DNA of 64,000 nucleotides, from assembly GCA_013397115.1 (NCBI GenBank), contig VWZW01001167.1:2152903-2216902 (forward strand), in the 5' to 3' direction. The DNA comes from Edolisoma coerulescens. Taxonomy: Eukaryota > Chordata > Aves > Passeriformes > Campephagidae. The position numbers were made by a program, and so were the translations under genes. Below the pieces are notes generated by a model. That model did not search any database. It saw only the letters and a list, made by a program, of their open reading frames with translations, and was not told where the DNA came from. This document shows, in pieces, positions 41,801 through 56,800 of the stretch (position 1 is the stretch's first letter; each line of letters opens with the position of its first letter).

Positions 41801-44800
41801 CAGGGAGTTCAGCTCACTAATACCATGTATTGGAAAGGAAAATTATTTTTTCTCCAGTTTTTAATGAGAACAAAAGAGAAACATTAATGGACAGAAGCAT
41901 GTCTGCAATTTGAAAGATNTCTCCAGTTTTTAATGAGAACAAAAGAGAAACATTAATGGACAGAAGCATGTCTGCAATTTGTTTTTCTTTGCCAGCATAA
42001 GAGGATGAAGATATTTTTTTGTATATTGAAGTGCCACAGCAATTTCAGTGTGATGTCAAATTTTGGCTGGATATCAGAAGAAAGATTGTCACTTTTGCTA
42101 TTCACTTCTTTTTTTCACATGCCAACTTAAAAGGCAGATAGTTTCATCAAAATGCATTTCTAGTGTCTGCCTTAATTATTTGCCTTGGATCGCTGAGTCT
42201 ACAACATGTAACAGCCAATTTGGAGTTATGTAAATACTGCAATGTATGCCAGTGGGTACAGTTCTGAAAAGACATCACTGGATATGCTGCAGATGATGGC
42301 ACATCTGTATATATGGCTCTCCAGAAATCCATCCAAGTTTACAAGATTTTTGTTATCCATAGCTATCCTAGTGTTTTGAGCAGCCTCTGAAGTTAGCACT
42401 CTACATGTGTTGTAACTTCTGTAAATTAAAAATTAAGCAATTTCAGACAGGGCTGAAAACTGGAAGAAATAACAATAGAATATGGAAAGCAAAAAAGGCA
42501 ATTATAATAGAGACACAATAAATGCTTTAGGTTTTATTTTTTACCTCATGGCAATGCCAAGGATCTCCTTCTACAGCTTCTTCAATTTCTAGCCGAACTT
42601 TGAATATAGTATTAAATTTCTTACTTATTTCAATAGAAGTCTCATAAATCTGCTCTTTATTAAGGGATCCTTTGGGGAATATGACTGAAGTACAAGTTCC
42701 TTTTTCACCACATACAGTTAGAGACATTTTAGGGTTCATGGAACTAGAAGAAATATCACTAGTTGTGACATGGACATCCCAAGTCCCGGCTGAAACAAAA
42801 CAGCGGAAAAAATTAATGGATTTGCTGAAAATCCAAGATAATACAGCAATTTGTAACAGGCTGAGTTAGTGAGTGACTAGCAATCCATTCCCACCTTTGT
42901 ACTGAGCTCAAATATTGGCACGTAACAGGTTCACTCAATTTCACTGATTTAGTGAGAAGCAAATTTGGACACCAGTCCTTCCATAGGGGTAGCTGACACT
43001 TTAGAGATGGGCCAGTCCAAGAGCAGTGTGCAGATGAGACTGCCAGTTCCACATTAGAGACTTGTGAAGAGCCATGACAATCTGTTGATTTTTTTCCCCC
43101 CTTGTAGATATCTCCTGATGGTTTTAAATATTTTTTTCTCACTAGTCACCATTCAACATATTGTTTGCAGTATATTGTTTACAAGATATTACAGGTTATC
43201 AGGTTTGCCTTTGGTCAGGGAAGGGAATAGTTTCATTTTACCTTTTTGGTGATTTACTTAAAAGAACATGTTAAAATTTGCTCCAAAGATACTATTAGAA
43301 GATGATGATGAGATAAACTGGTTCAGGGCTTGAAATGTGATATTTTTATCACGGAGCCCCACAATTATCATGATAGGAAAGTACAAAACTTTATCCATTT
43401 CTTCTATGAAGAAGTAATGTTTTCTGAGAGATTAAAAATAGTCCTATATAACAGCACATAGATTTGTCTACTTTAGGGACCCAGGAAGCACTCCAGGAGT
43501 ATTTTTACTAGGTCTTTTTGTAGCATTTAGTCAGTTAAGCACTGTAGATGAATTGAAAGATCCCTGAAGGCTCAGAAGGACTGCAGACTGATGCCAGGTA
43601 GGCTCCTAAGTAACTTCTACAACTCTATATGGAACATATATTTGGTTAAAACTTCAACCAACAAGACAGTTTTGAAGATCAGAAAGTTGTACCCATCAAA
43701 AAACCTCACTGATTTAGCTAGCTTTAATATTTTAATTCAGGTTAATAGAATATATAGAAAATTCAGGGTTATCAAAATCATAGTTTCAATTTTTAAAAAT
43801 TGTGAAAATCAGAATTTTCTGTCACCCGGGCTGCTGCAGAATTAAACAGAATTTTTTATTAACAAGACTTATCTCTGTTTATGAAAAGTGAGACAAAGTA
43901 TGGATCTGATAATTTCCAATAGCTATTTTGTAAAACAGGTTGTTTTATGTTGAGTAATGGAAACAGAGACTCTCTGAGTTTGTGTCCATAAACCTCAGCT
44001 TCCTACCTCAGCTTCAAAATGTCCAGTCACCTCAGCTTCCTAACCACAACAGGAAAGTCTTTGTCTCCTACTATAACTAATGTGAATAAAGCTTGATTGC
44101 TTTAGATCAGGTGAGGATCTATGCCATAAATCCAGCACTTGTTGACATAAAAATTTAGTACTCACCATCTGTAAAGTCATCTAAAATAACTTCAGTGTTA
44201 CGACTTCACGAATAATCCTAAATCTATTTTCATGCCTATGAAGATTAAATGTAAACGAAACCAATGATATCTGTGAAAAAATGTAAGTCAAATGAAAATT
44301 TATCATATCCCGTGTGACATAATCGAGGGTATTTTAGCCCATCAGTACTGAAATACTTGGCCTTTAAATTATCAGTGTATAGCTGCCCAGGAAGACTGAA
44401 CGGAAGAACTATGTCTGTTGGATTGTACGGTACCATACGCTGCTATAACACATAAATTAGATTGTATCATTTCTGATAAATTTGTTAAGATTCAATTTAA
44501 ATGCAGCTTCCTTCCTTCTCCTTAGTTAAGTATAAGACAGTGTATTGGGCTTGTGTGGCCAGGTTTTGGTAGCAGGGGGGCTTCAGGGATGGCTTCTCTG
44601 AGAAGCCACTAGAAGCCCCCCACGTCCAGCAGAACCAATGCCTGTTTGGTCCAAGACAGACTCACCCCTGGCCAAGGATGAGCCACCAGTGACAGCGAGA
44701 GCACCTCTGGGATAAGGTATTTAAGCAAACGGTGGGGGGAGACCTGCACAATTGCAACTGGAGAAGAGAAGAGTGAGAAAATGCGAGAGAAACAATTCTG

Positions 44801-47800
44801 CAGTTTCTCGGATCCGTGCAGGAGGGTGAGCAGAGATTCCCCTGCAGCCCATGGTGAAAACCACAGTGAGGCAGTTGTGCCCCTGTGGCCCATGGAGCTC
44901 CACAGTGAAGCAGAGATCCATCTGCAGTCCATGGGGGACCCCATGATGGAGCAGGTGGATGTCCAAAGGAGGATGTGACCTCATGGAAGCCTGCACTGGA
45001 ACAGACTTCCGGCAGGACCTTATGGCCCCATGGAGACAGCCTGTGCTGGAGCAGGTTTACTCCTGAAGGACTGCACCCTATGGAAGGAATCCATGCTGGA
45101 GCAGTTCATGAGGAACTATAGCCCCTTGGAAGGCCTCTCTTTGGAGAAGTTTGTGGAGGACTGTCTCTTGTGGGAGACACCCCATGCTGGAGTGGAAGAG
45201 GAAGGAGCAGTAGAGACAACGTGATAAATTGACTGCAACTTTCATTTCCTGTCCCACTGCACAGCTGGATGGGAGGGGGTAGAGAAAATTGGGAGCGAAG
45301 TTTAGCGCAGGAAGAAGGAGGAAAGGCATTTTTAGATTTGGGTTTAGTTCTCATTATCCTACTCTAATTTCTGTGGTAATAAATTAAGCTAATTTCCCCT
45401 AGTCAGGTGTGTTTGGTCCATGACAGTAACTGCTGAATGATCTCTCCCTGTCCTTATCTTGACCCATGAGCCTTTTGTTGTGTTTTTTCTCTCGTGTCCA
45501 GCTGAGGAGGAGAATGATGAACAGCCTTGACAGACACCTGGTGTCCAGCCAGGGTCAAGCCAACACAAAGAGTGCAATGCTAAAAATCTAATCTTTCTTT
45601 TGTTTCTTAGAAATCTTTTAATTCTCTCAGAAAGGCATTAATGGACTGCTGAAACCGAATTATTTTTATGACAACTTTGTTAGCTTAAATAACTCTCTTC
45701 CCTCCTTGATGTGTAACCCACCATTAAACTGATAGATCACTACTGTCTGCCCATTTTTGAGCATTTCATTAGCTATTCTGAATCTGTCAATTTTTTTCAA
45801 TACCCTTTCACAACAAAGAGTTGCCATTTGCTCAGTTATCATATCTTCTTTACAACATTCCAGCTTGATCTAGTCCTTCTGGACAGAGGTGGCGACAATT
45901 ACACACAGCATTGCTGGTGAAATATCACAGTTTCTCTGTGAAGCCAGTAATCCACTTTGATTTTGACTGGTAATGCCTACATAGACTGTGGGGTCACAGT
46001 AAGCCCATAGCCGTGTCACATTACTACCTCAAAATTATCCTGTGATCTTATAACAAACCCAGGTATTTCTCAGAGCCCTCCTGCTGACGAATTTGTGTAG
46101 CAGAAATCACTTCAAAACACGGCAATACAGTTCAAACAGGTTTTAGACCCTTAGCTAGTACTTAGTTCCTAATTCTAAAAAAAACCCCAAAACAATGGAA
46201 ATTGGGACCATGTGTCAGAATTGAGAGCTCAAATATCTAGTTAAGTTTACAGCTAATTGTAAACAAATTGTTTGCCACAGAATTCTGTTCAATTCCTTTC
46301 CTTCAGTTCTCAAAGTTTATCACACAACCTCTTCATCTCCTGAGAGCACTCTCAGCTTTGTAGCACCAAAAGATTTCATTAACATATTAATTGTCTCTTC
46401 TCCAGCTCTTTACAATTCTTCCTTTTACTACAACTTTCCACTTTCTTGTGGTTACCTAAAAATTTCCCATAGAGAAAATAAAATTCAATACAGGAATTTA
46501 GGCAGATTAAATGCCCTTACATTTGTCTTACTGCAAAATATTTCTGGAGTATCATCTTGTTTTACAATACATCTTTAGTAAAGTCATGGTGCGTTCCTTC
46601 TTATTTCCTATTCGCCTCTATTGTCTCAACTATTCTTCAAAAGTGTGTTATAAAGGTTTTCATGTGAACAATTACTAGGTCTATATTCACCTAAATGATG
46701 TTTTCTAATTTTTAGATATATATGCTGATGTTAAATCTTCATAAAATTGTTTTAAATCCTTGCTATTAGATCTGCCACTTCATTTCCCAATTCCTTCACT
46801 ATTTTTTTTTCCTTCAGTGGACTAACAACTACTCTGGTTGTCACTGTTTGAGTAAATGGAACTCAGAGCTCTATATGTGTTTCAGATTTGCTGATTTCCA
46901 ATAAGCTCATTCCCATTAGTCACTGTGCTTTTGCTTCCCTGGCCAACATTATGGTTCCTTAGAGAAAACAGAGACAAGGTATTTTATTTGTTTAGGGATT
47001 TTACCTACATGATCTTCAATCTGAACTCTATTGTTCCTGAATAGTTACTCATCTTTGAAGGTTCTTTTCATAAGTAAATGGTTGAAGAACCTTTATTATT
47101 TGTTTTACTTCTTTTATAAAATCTGATTCAGTTTGAAATTTAGTAAGTTCCATTGTATCCATATAGTTTCTGACCCCTTAGGTATATTGCTCTTTGCTGA
47201 TTTGTTTTTTATTTATCCATTCCTCATAGGCACTTTGCTTATTTGTCATAATATTTCTGTATTTATTATACACCCAGATGAAAAATGATTTTCAATAGAT
47301 ACAGCACTGAGTTTTAATAACCGTATACACGAAATTATTAGCAAGTCTGCACTCAGATTTTTGAGGACTACGTGTGTGTGGGAAACCAAGGAAGGAAATT
47401 GTTTTTACACAGCTATATTCAGACATTAATCAAGGTGCATAAACAAGGATGCAAGATTTCTCTAGCTTTTCATATTATCAGTGAAGAAAGATGTGACAGA
47501 CTTTGACCAACCTTGGGCTTCTGCTCTGAATTACCCTTGGGAGACACCTGCCTCGCTCTGTGGATTATGTATGACACCTATGGAATCTACTTAATAGAGG
47601 CCTAGAATACTTGCAGTGGTGAAATACAGCCATTTCTTGTTCTGAATCTGTCACTACTCCAGCTGCTCCTCCTACCCTTGTATTTCCATGATTTTCTGTT
47701 CTTCTGTTGTATCAGTAACATTATTTCTGTTTTGTTAGATTATGTGAGATATCCACTAGCGGACTAATTGTAGATGGCTAAATATGAGGATATAATCATT

Positions 47801-50800
47801 AGTTTTGTCTGCAACTATGTATAATATAAAATTCTCTGAACATAAAAGGAAATATGCAGGAGCATGGAAGTTAGTAGAGACAGGTTTACAAAACGGCTGA
47901 TACAGAATGCAAATTCACACCTTCAGATTAGTTAAACTTTACATAGCTTGGTCTATCAGTTCTGATTCAGTTTTCGTAAATGGACCCAAACCAGTATTTT
48001 ACACCTCTTCAAAAAGACGCGAGAGAGCTAAAAAATCCAGTACCCTGGCAAAGCATGTTTTCAGTGTCTAAGTTGTTTCTGAATTTTTGTTGTTTGTTAA
48101 TTAAACAATTTGAATAGAATATTGAGTTCAGGTCAACTAACTGTTTGCAAGAACTTTTGCCATCGATATAAGAAAAAAGAAAACTGCAAATAAAAGCAAA
48201 TGCTTTCTGCAAATATATGAACATAAGGGAAAATCTCATTCTGCTAAAAGAGTTTTTGTATCTCTTCTTGTGATTTCATCACTGTTGCCGGAGCCTTCTG
48301 CTCTGCATTGAACGCCATATGGAACAACCTACTTCTTTCTGCTTCAGCTTTTTTTCTAGCCTCAACTAAAATCATAGTACCTTCATTGCCTCTATCACTT
48401 AATATCTCCCTTGTGCTCTAGTCTTTCTTCCCTGGGCATTGTAACTGTATTTACCATCTCAGGAAAGTGTTTGGAGAGACAATCGGTGTGAGAGGCAGTT
48501 GACATTCAAGCTATACTGTTTCCCTAGTTTGGTTTTAGCCTTAAAAATAACAAAAAACAATTATTATGAATTACAATTGAAACAAAAGCTGGAAGGAGTT
48601 CTGAGGATTTTGGACCTTACCATAAATCTTTCCTGTCAACATTCCGTTCCTGACTTTTCCAAGAAGTTTCAATGTTTGTTCCATCTGTGCACCACCAACT
48701 CCACTGTCTAACCATTGCTGACAAAGAAATGCATATTGTTCGTCAGTCTTGCCTGATTCATGGATGACAATTTGGTCCAGGTACCATCCGGCTCCATAAC
48801 CCACACTATGGTACTCAACAAGCACTCTGCTTAACTGTCCAAGGTCTGCTGCTCTCATTTCAGAGATACAAACCTGAGACGATAGAGGCAAAAAGAATAG
48901 CAAACTGATTAGACCATGTATCTTATCTTCTGTCTTCGCGAAGTTTGCATTCGGAAAGACAGATTCCTTTCAATGCTGAAGTATCTTTCTCTGAGAATAA
49001 GGAAAGACATTATAGGCTGACATTCATATTTGGAGAACCTGTTCAGAAACTATGTGGATCCTTGAATATATACATTTTTTCTTCTTCATGATCACTGCAG
49101 CTCAGGTTTTATTACAAAAAACATCCCCCTGTTGGGTAGAAAGAAATCTCTGATCAAAAACCTAGAGAAAGCTCATGAAAATTGAAGTTCAACTAATCCC
49201 TCGTTACTGAAACAAGGGGAGTTCTTCAAGAGTCAGGGTAGACCTGGTAACTTAAATTTTTGTTTAGATAAGGCATTTTATTTTTAAGCATTTCCAAGTA
49301 TTTTACATTCTAAGACACCCTATTATTCAAATACAAAATGTCGTATTCTTCAACTCTGAACAGAAATACTGTTGATGACTATGCAAACAAAGGAAGATAC
49401 TGACATTAGAAACTATAACTAAGGCTGTGCACGCATACAGGCAAGAATTGATGTGCTCCTCGGATGTAAATAGACATCTGTTTAAATATTGCTACGGCTA
49501 CCAGTAAACAAAAGCTAAATGGCAACTGCACTAGTGCATGTTGGGATGAATAAATTTTGTGAGTGAGAGAATGAATGTGTTCTGTGCGAGATAATGTAAG
49601 TGGGTGGGTAGATACATGGGCATGTGTGTGGGTGACATTAAAAAAACCCCAGATGGATAGTAGAAACAGACGCTATAATTTTTATTTGTTGCCAACCAAT
49701 TTGCCACCAGGCAGGAAAAAGCATGAGGACCAGAAAGCAATGAAGGAAGAGATGATTTTTAGAACAAATTATGTCATCTGGTCCATTCTCCTGTCTGTGT
49801 CAGACTACTCTCCACAATGTGATCAGAAAAAGAAAACATCCAAGTTATTATTCCTATCACAGCCTTAGGACTTCCAGCATTCATACCTTGTTATATCCAT
49901 GATATCCTCAAACAGTTACCATGGCAAGTTATACCCCTGCATGTAAGTATATGTAGCCCAAAATAAGATCTAGCTGGGAGGAACATCTTGCAAATAACTT
50001 TTCGGGAGCACTCATTGCTTTTTAATTTTATTCTTTGTATTTCCAAGCCAAATATAATTTTCCTGTCAGTCTACATGACCCTTGACTTGGAGGAAATAGC
50101 CTGTATTGCTAATATTCATGTTCCTTCACAGCTAACTCTAGCTGAGAAAGGGACCTATCATTAGTTTCATTCTTTGTGATAATAATTAACATTCATTAGA
50201 CAACAGTGGTCATAATCACCCATTGTTATCAATGAATTCTCATAATAATACATTAAATTGCCTACTCCCTCAGCATTAGTAAGAATGTACTTTCGGTTGA
50301 TGTCATTACATTTCTTTTTTTCCCTTCAGTATAAAGATATTTGGAACTGCATTAAACGCACTACTGGAACCACAATTAATGAAAACCAAAAGGATTTTAT
50401 TTAAACTGTTTTGCAAACCCAGTTTAGTCTGTTTTCTTACACTTTGTTGAAATTTTCTGTCTTCCTAACTTTTCCTTATATTCATGTTCTCTATCAGTCA
50501 AGAGAGATCTTTTTTTATTGTATCTCAAGTTTCCTTAACTTCGTTTTCTTTGCCTGTCCATTCCACACTTTTCAGGGATATTGCTGACATAGTCTTGTCT
50601 CTCAAGACAGCTTGCCCTTTACATCCCTCCCTTTCACCTTCTCCTTTTAGAAACTTTCAGTAAAATCTCATTCCAACTTCTTTATTGATGTACTTCTATG
50701 TAGAAAGAATGTAAGACTGGTAGTAGTATTTCAAATTTCAGATCCATCTAGTCCAGTATAGTGTTGCCAACAGCTACCAGTAACAGATTTCCAGGGAAGA

Positions 50801-53800
50801 GTTGAAAAACAGGGCAAATACATAGACATGCTTCTTGAATATAAAGTCCCTCAGCCTTTTGCAATTTGTGGTTCAGAGATTGCCTGAGCCAGAGATTACG
50901 TCTTTTCACTTAAGAGCTTCAGTGGAAAGTTGTCTTCCATGACAATGTGCAATGGTTTTTTGCACCAATATGTCTTTTACCATCTGCAACATCTTGTGCC
51001 AGAAAGTAAAATGTATTAATTATACATTGAGCAAAAAGCCACCTCCTTTTTGTTTTGAATCTGCCACCTGCACATTAATGCTCTTGAGCACTTGTATTTC
51101 ACGAATAGAAATGTTCATTTTCTCTATGCCATTTTACATTTCTTATCTCCCTCACCTTTCCTCTCATCATCTCTTTTCCAGACCAAATGTACTTGTTTGC
51201 TTCATTGTTCTTTGTGTGGAAGATATTTCATATCACTTGACATTCTTCTTGCACTTTTTAAGACAAGTGAATCAGAACAAAACACAGCATCTATTATGCA
51301 TCTGCACCAGAGAACATCTTTGGAGGCATGACTGTGTTTTCTGCCTTGAAGTGGCTGTTTTTCTCTTTTTTTTTAAATAATTTCTAAAAATTTTATTTGT
51401 TCTGTTTTCCTTTTGTTTTGCTTCTACTGAGATGACATCCTACTACTTTCATATTTCAGAGCCCATCATTTTGCATGTAGATTTAAGGGGTTATTCCCCC
51501 TCACAGCCACTGCTTTTCATTTAGCTACAAAGAATTTAATCTGCCATTTTATTACCCATTCACTCTGTATGAGGTTCTTCTGCAACCTCTGCCACCAGCT
51601 TTAATATTTATTACCTTAAATAGCTCAGTACGGTCGGAACATTTTGCCATCCCACTGCTGAACCCTTTCCCAGGAACCTATCGAACAATGAAGAACGGGA
51701 ACACACAAAATACCTAAACGGAAAAATGCTTTCATTGTCTACAGTGCAAAAACTGCTCCCTGAAAACAAAGGAACTGCTTGGGAAGATCCTTAGCACTCT
51801 GATGCTCAACATAGTGGCTCTGATTTCTTTAACACTGACAGCTGCATCACTGACTCTGTATCAACGTCCAGTATGAAAGCTCCATGGGAATTATTTCTTT
51901 TTAGACTTCTTTTCCAGCTTATGTCACTGATTATGTGCCTTTACAGATTTGATTAACCCTTCTAACTGACCATAAACATATGCCTTCAAAAACGTCAAGG
52001 ATTAATCTATATTTTAAATAATATCATCCAGACAATCAACATCATGAAGCTCTTCCTATATTGTTATAGCACAAGTTGGACTAAGACAGTAGGATTCTGA
52101 AAAAAATGGCGTCTTTAAAGAAAGAAAAGTCTTATTGAAGAATTAGAAAAACATACAGGAAAGTCTAAGTAGGAAGATTAAAGAGACATTCTTCTTTGCA
52201 AGGAACAATGCAGCAATAGAAGTGCACGGAGGGTAGAGGTCTATAAAACCAAGGGAGAAGCAAAGAGAAGGTGACATGGAAGAAAACATTCACGGTGTCT
52301 TCCAAAAAGATGTGGAATGAGGTTTAATTTAGTTTTACTCAGGTAGCAGATCAAGCGCAATTAAATTGAGACAGGAGACTATGGACACTTATCACATGTC
52401 TATAGAAGAATTTACAAAATTCATGGAAGAAGTATCAATGACTCTGGAACACAATGATGTGCCTGGTTTCTAAGTTTCTAAGCTCAAGAAGATATAATAA
52501 ATCTAGTAAAGGAAGAGTTGTTAAGTGCAAGGCTAGGAAAGAAGTGGAACAGGTTGCCTAGGAAAGTTATGGCATCTCAGGCATGAGAGATATGAAAACA
52601 TACAGAGGATTCTGCATTATTGTACAGGATGAATTGATCAAGTGCTCTGAGTTCAGGGTATGGGTGAGCATGTTGTATAGATATAATCATTAATATGGTA
52701 ACAAGCAAAGGTTGACCAGAAAATCTCTCCTGGGATTTATCTTGAGCAGACAATTATGTTTACAAGCAGCTTTACCTGTTTGCGATTCTACAGATAAATG
52801 GATTAATTAACATATAGTAGCTAACACATTTAAAATCTTTCCTTCCACTCTATCTGGGCAGATAGAAAGAAAAAAAAACCCCAAACATTTTAAAGGAGCA
52901 GTCACAGGAAGTAGCTCTGATATTTCTATACTAGCTTCAAAAATAGGTGAAAATTAATCCACAGAATTTTATATATAATTAGATTCAGTTCCAGACTCTA
53001 AGAACAGTTACTGATGGTGTGTGGATTTTAAATTTATTGGTACTCAAACTATTCTTAAACTGTAATCTCAATTCAGGGGAAGTGCCTATATTTAGTAAGG
53101 AACACATTATTTCTACAGGTTACCAGAGTGTAACATCGATGCTGGTATTTCATAATTGAAAAGAAATACAGTATTAGAAAAAAATAAAATTAAATACATC
53201 AAACAAACATGTAAGGCAAATGACTCAGTACCAACCTGCCCTCTTTCAAAATGTGAGTGCCCTAGTCTCCTTTTGCAGAAATCTCCCTGCTCTCCAAACA
53301 CTGTGATAAATACATCTGCATCTGTTCCTGATGCCCGCGATGTTCCTGTACGGACATTGATCGAGTAAAGGACTTCTGCCATGAAAAATCAGTGACACAA
53401 GACATTAACAAATCACATTAGCAATGTAATTATCAAACACTATAAACCAATATATTTTAGGTACAAGATTAATTTCAAGACCAAGGAATTAAGTTATAGG
53501 AATTGACATAAATTTTCTGAGTTTCATACAGATTGCTAGCTATCTCACAGCACACGCTACAGCATTAGGGATGAAATGTCCTTTATGATCAATGCAACAA
53601 TCCATGCTTGCATTACAGATGGAGAAAATGTCCGACTTCTGGATTCTGAAATCACCTGAGTCACACTGACTTTACCATGCTTTGTAAAGAACAGGAGTTC
53701 TTGTAGGAATGATAAGTCTTAAACTGCATTAGGATTTATCAGCTCTAACATTTTACCAAGGAAAAAACACAGACATAACAGATGATGAAAACCACTTTTC

Positions 53801-56800
53801 ATTCTGGATCAGCTGAACTGTGTTTTGATCTCATAGTTTGAGAATTATGGCCAACATCAGTTAATATGTTCAGCAGAAATGGCTCAGCTATTTATACAAA
53901 TATGCATTGTTATCATTCTTCTTCACAACAAAGGATGGCTTGCCATGACTTTTGGCTGATGAGTTATGTAGTACATATTCCTTGAGGCAGCATGACAGAG
54001 GATTTTTAATGGGTTCTGTGAAGAATTAAATGTTCTAACAGACTTAAGATATATTTCCATTTGCAGTCTAGCCTCCAGTTAGATATTACATGCAAAAAGT
54101 TTTAAATATTTTAACTAAGACTTCTGTTCATAGAGTATAATGAATGAGAATTCTTTTCTGAATATTTTATAAAATGTAATCTGAACAAAGGAAGATGTTA
54201 TTGTATTTTAAATACAATGATGAAATGAAATATGGCTCTAGGGGCAGAAATGGGGCTTGAAGAAAACCTAAAAAAAGCTGCATTTTTTCTTTGTGATTCA
54301 TGCCATTATGATTTTGCACCCACCTTTTTTTTAATCTGTGATTTAGTCCCTCATTAAGTGCAAATCAGTCATTTTCTGAAAATTGCAATTAAAATATACT
54401 AACTGGGCTTTGTGCATTTTTCAGACTTTCAAATTGGTACTTAGTCTACAGAAAACAGTACATGTCAGTTATTTTAAAACAGAAGAAAATGCTTTAGCTA
54501 GATACATATAAAGACCCCACAGTTTATTGAATGAATAGTTATAAGTAACTTTGAGTGCTTTTTTTAATATATGTAAAATGCTTTGCAATCTTGTCCCCTG
54601 AGCTCATCCTATTAGGCAGTTTACAACTCCGTGTGTGTGCAAGCATTTGCTCCTGTATTTATTTTTCATTTCAGCAGCATACCCCTGAGTGGTGGCTGGT
54701 CTGGTCTGGCCTGACCGCAGCAAGCTCTGTCACAGTCTCAGATCCATCTTCTCCAAACAGACATGGGGCTTCAGTGTGAAAGCCCAGCTCTGGTTTAGTG
54801 TCCATGTCTTTTAGCTGAAGCTGCAGGCAGAATCAGAGAAAGAAATTCATTTATTTGAATTATTTAATTTCCTATTTCCATCCCAATAGAAACCAACATT
54901 TCTTCCTTTTACTAACTCCTGCACACACTTTATAACAGCTACCTGATTCTGCATAACAATTACAGAAGCTTCTGCAAGCTGCTAATTCTGCAGCCTGATG
55001 TTTATAGGTGTATTCTTCATTGCATATCGACACGAGCATAGGACCCATTTGTAAAGAACCAATGAAAGATACAGCTTAAATTGACCTGTATGTGCTTGCA
55101 AGTTCAGAATATCAAATGAATGAATACAGTTACATCAATCTTAATAGCATATGCCCATTTTGCAAAAACATTAGCTTTGCTATTTTTTATTTATTTAAAT
55201 AGGTCTTGCTATATCTCGGGTAGGATTTTCAAAGTTGGCAGAAATGACGTGTCCAGTGGCTTTCAGGGCTGCCCATTGAAATAAGTTATTTGAAGAATGA
55301 ATTTCAATAGAATGAGCAAGCTTAGGTCCAGCTTCATTCCACTTGGCTTTAAATATTTATTGGAGAGTGAAGAAAATAGGTTCCGAGTTTGTGGACTTAG
55401 AAGCCCCAGACCAGCTGAGGAAGCACAGCCTTAGGAGCTCACATAGCCCAGCTGAGAGGGTCAGTGGGGAAATCAGATTCACAGGAGGTCAACTCAGATC
55501 ATGCACTCTATCCTAGGTCAGGTTATAAAATACAGAATGAAAATCTATCAAGTATATGCAGAAACATTTCTGGTAACTATTACATGCAATATTAAACTTT
55601 ATAAATACATAATGACTGCAAGTTTGCAGAAATGGTTTCTTCAGTCTTTAGAATCTCTTTGTACAGAAAGAGTATATCCAAGACATTTAAAACAAAGCAA
55701 AAGGAAACAAAAAAGACACAGAGACTTAATTTCATCAGGACAGGAAGTAATTGAAATTCTTAGGCAGGGATTCCCAAAATTATTGTTGTCACTTCTTACC
55801 AGTACTGACAGCAGCTGCAACAGCAAAACTTTATGCTCATTGTACAGAATACACATACAACTGTTTGGAAATCCTGAGTACAGGTTTACTCAGAGATTTC
55901 AAATTCAAGCTTTGAAATGTATAAATATTTATATAATTGAACGAGATAAATTAAATTACTGGGAATTCGACAGTTCCACTCTTAAAAATTTTGTCAGACT
56001 GTCTTGCCCTTGAGTTCTTAGAAATGTAATGACTTAACATTTTCCATTATTGCTTATTCATTCTGTCCAGTGCTTTAAAAGATCAGTCACAGGGCTTCCA
56101 GATGAAAGTAAACAATACCCCATGAACATTTCCGGAATTAAACCATTAATTACTTGAATAAAAGGTAGTTTTATTTAGATAGTAATAAATTCCACTAAAA
56201 ATACAGCCCATTGTTTACCTGTTTTTTGCACCTGCAATAACAAAATTTTCTTACACTAAATACGTAACTTCTTCTTGTACAAAAATATTCCTCCTAACTT
56301 CCATCAATATATACAACCTTAACTAAATATGAATACTAAATATCAATATCACGAACTCCTATCTGTCTTAAAATTGCAGTAAGGTTTACTTGCATATGCA
56401 GGCAGCCTGAAGAAACTGGACTCACAAAAGTGAGGTGTGCAAATTTATGCAGACTTTGGCCTTAAAATAAAACACACCTGAAAAATTATTGCTAGTTCTA
56501 AGATTTCATCTAAGCATGAACTTCATCCCTCAGATCATACAGTGTTTATATATTCTAAACAAATGTAAAAAATGGGTTTGTATTTCATTTTGGGAAGGGC
56601 CAGAAACTATTTTTGAGCAAGAAAAAGATACTCATTCTATAGCACATAAATCTTCAAAAGTTACAGATAACACATAAATTTTAGCTAAGGTTATATAATT
56701 TGCTATAGAATTTTGCAGAAAATTGTAGGATATAACAGGAAAAACTCTGGTACTTGGAAGAATATCAAAATGTAAACATCAAAATACAGAAAACAGAGAG

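Larger units (their letters stand above)
48874..53235. other. Intron of the PLAT gene
   Basis: AT-rich. Two weak old-repeat candidates (about 50.75 and 52.54 kb) are listed separately. No exon recognised. Confidence 0.55.

Noticed and set aside
44609..45354. Several open frames on both strands
   Set aside because: They lie inside the LTR-like element and arise from its GC-rich tandem repeats.
55501..56013. Plus-strand open frame of 170 codons
   Set aside because: No recognisable domain, antisense within an intron of the PLAT gene, AT-rich codons and no surrounding splice or promoter logic. Judged a chance open frame.
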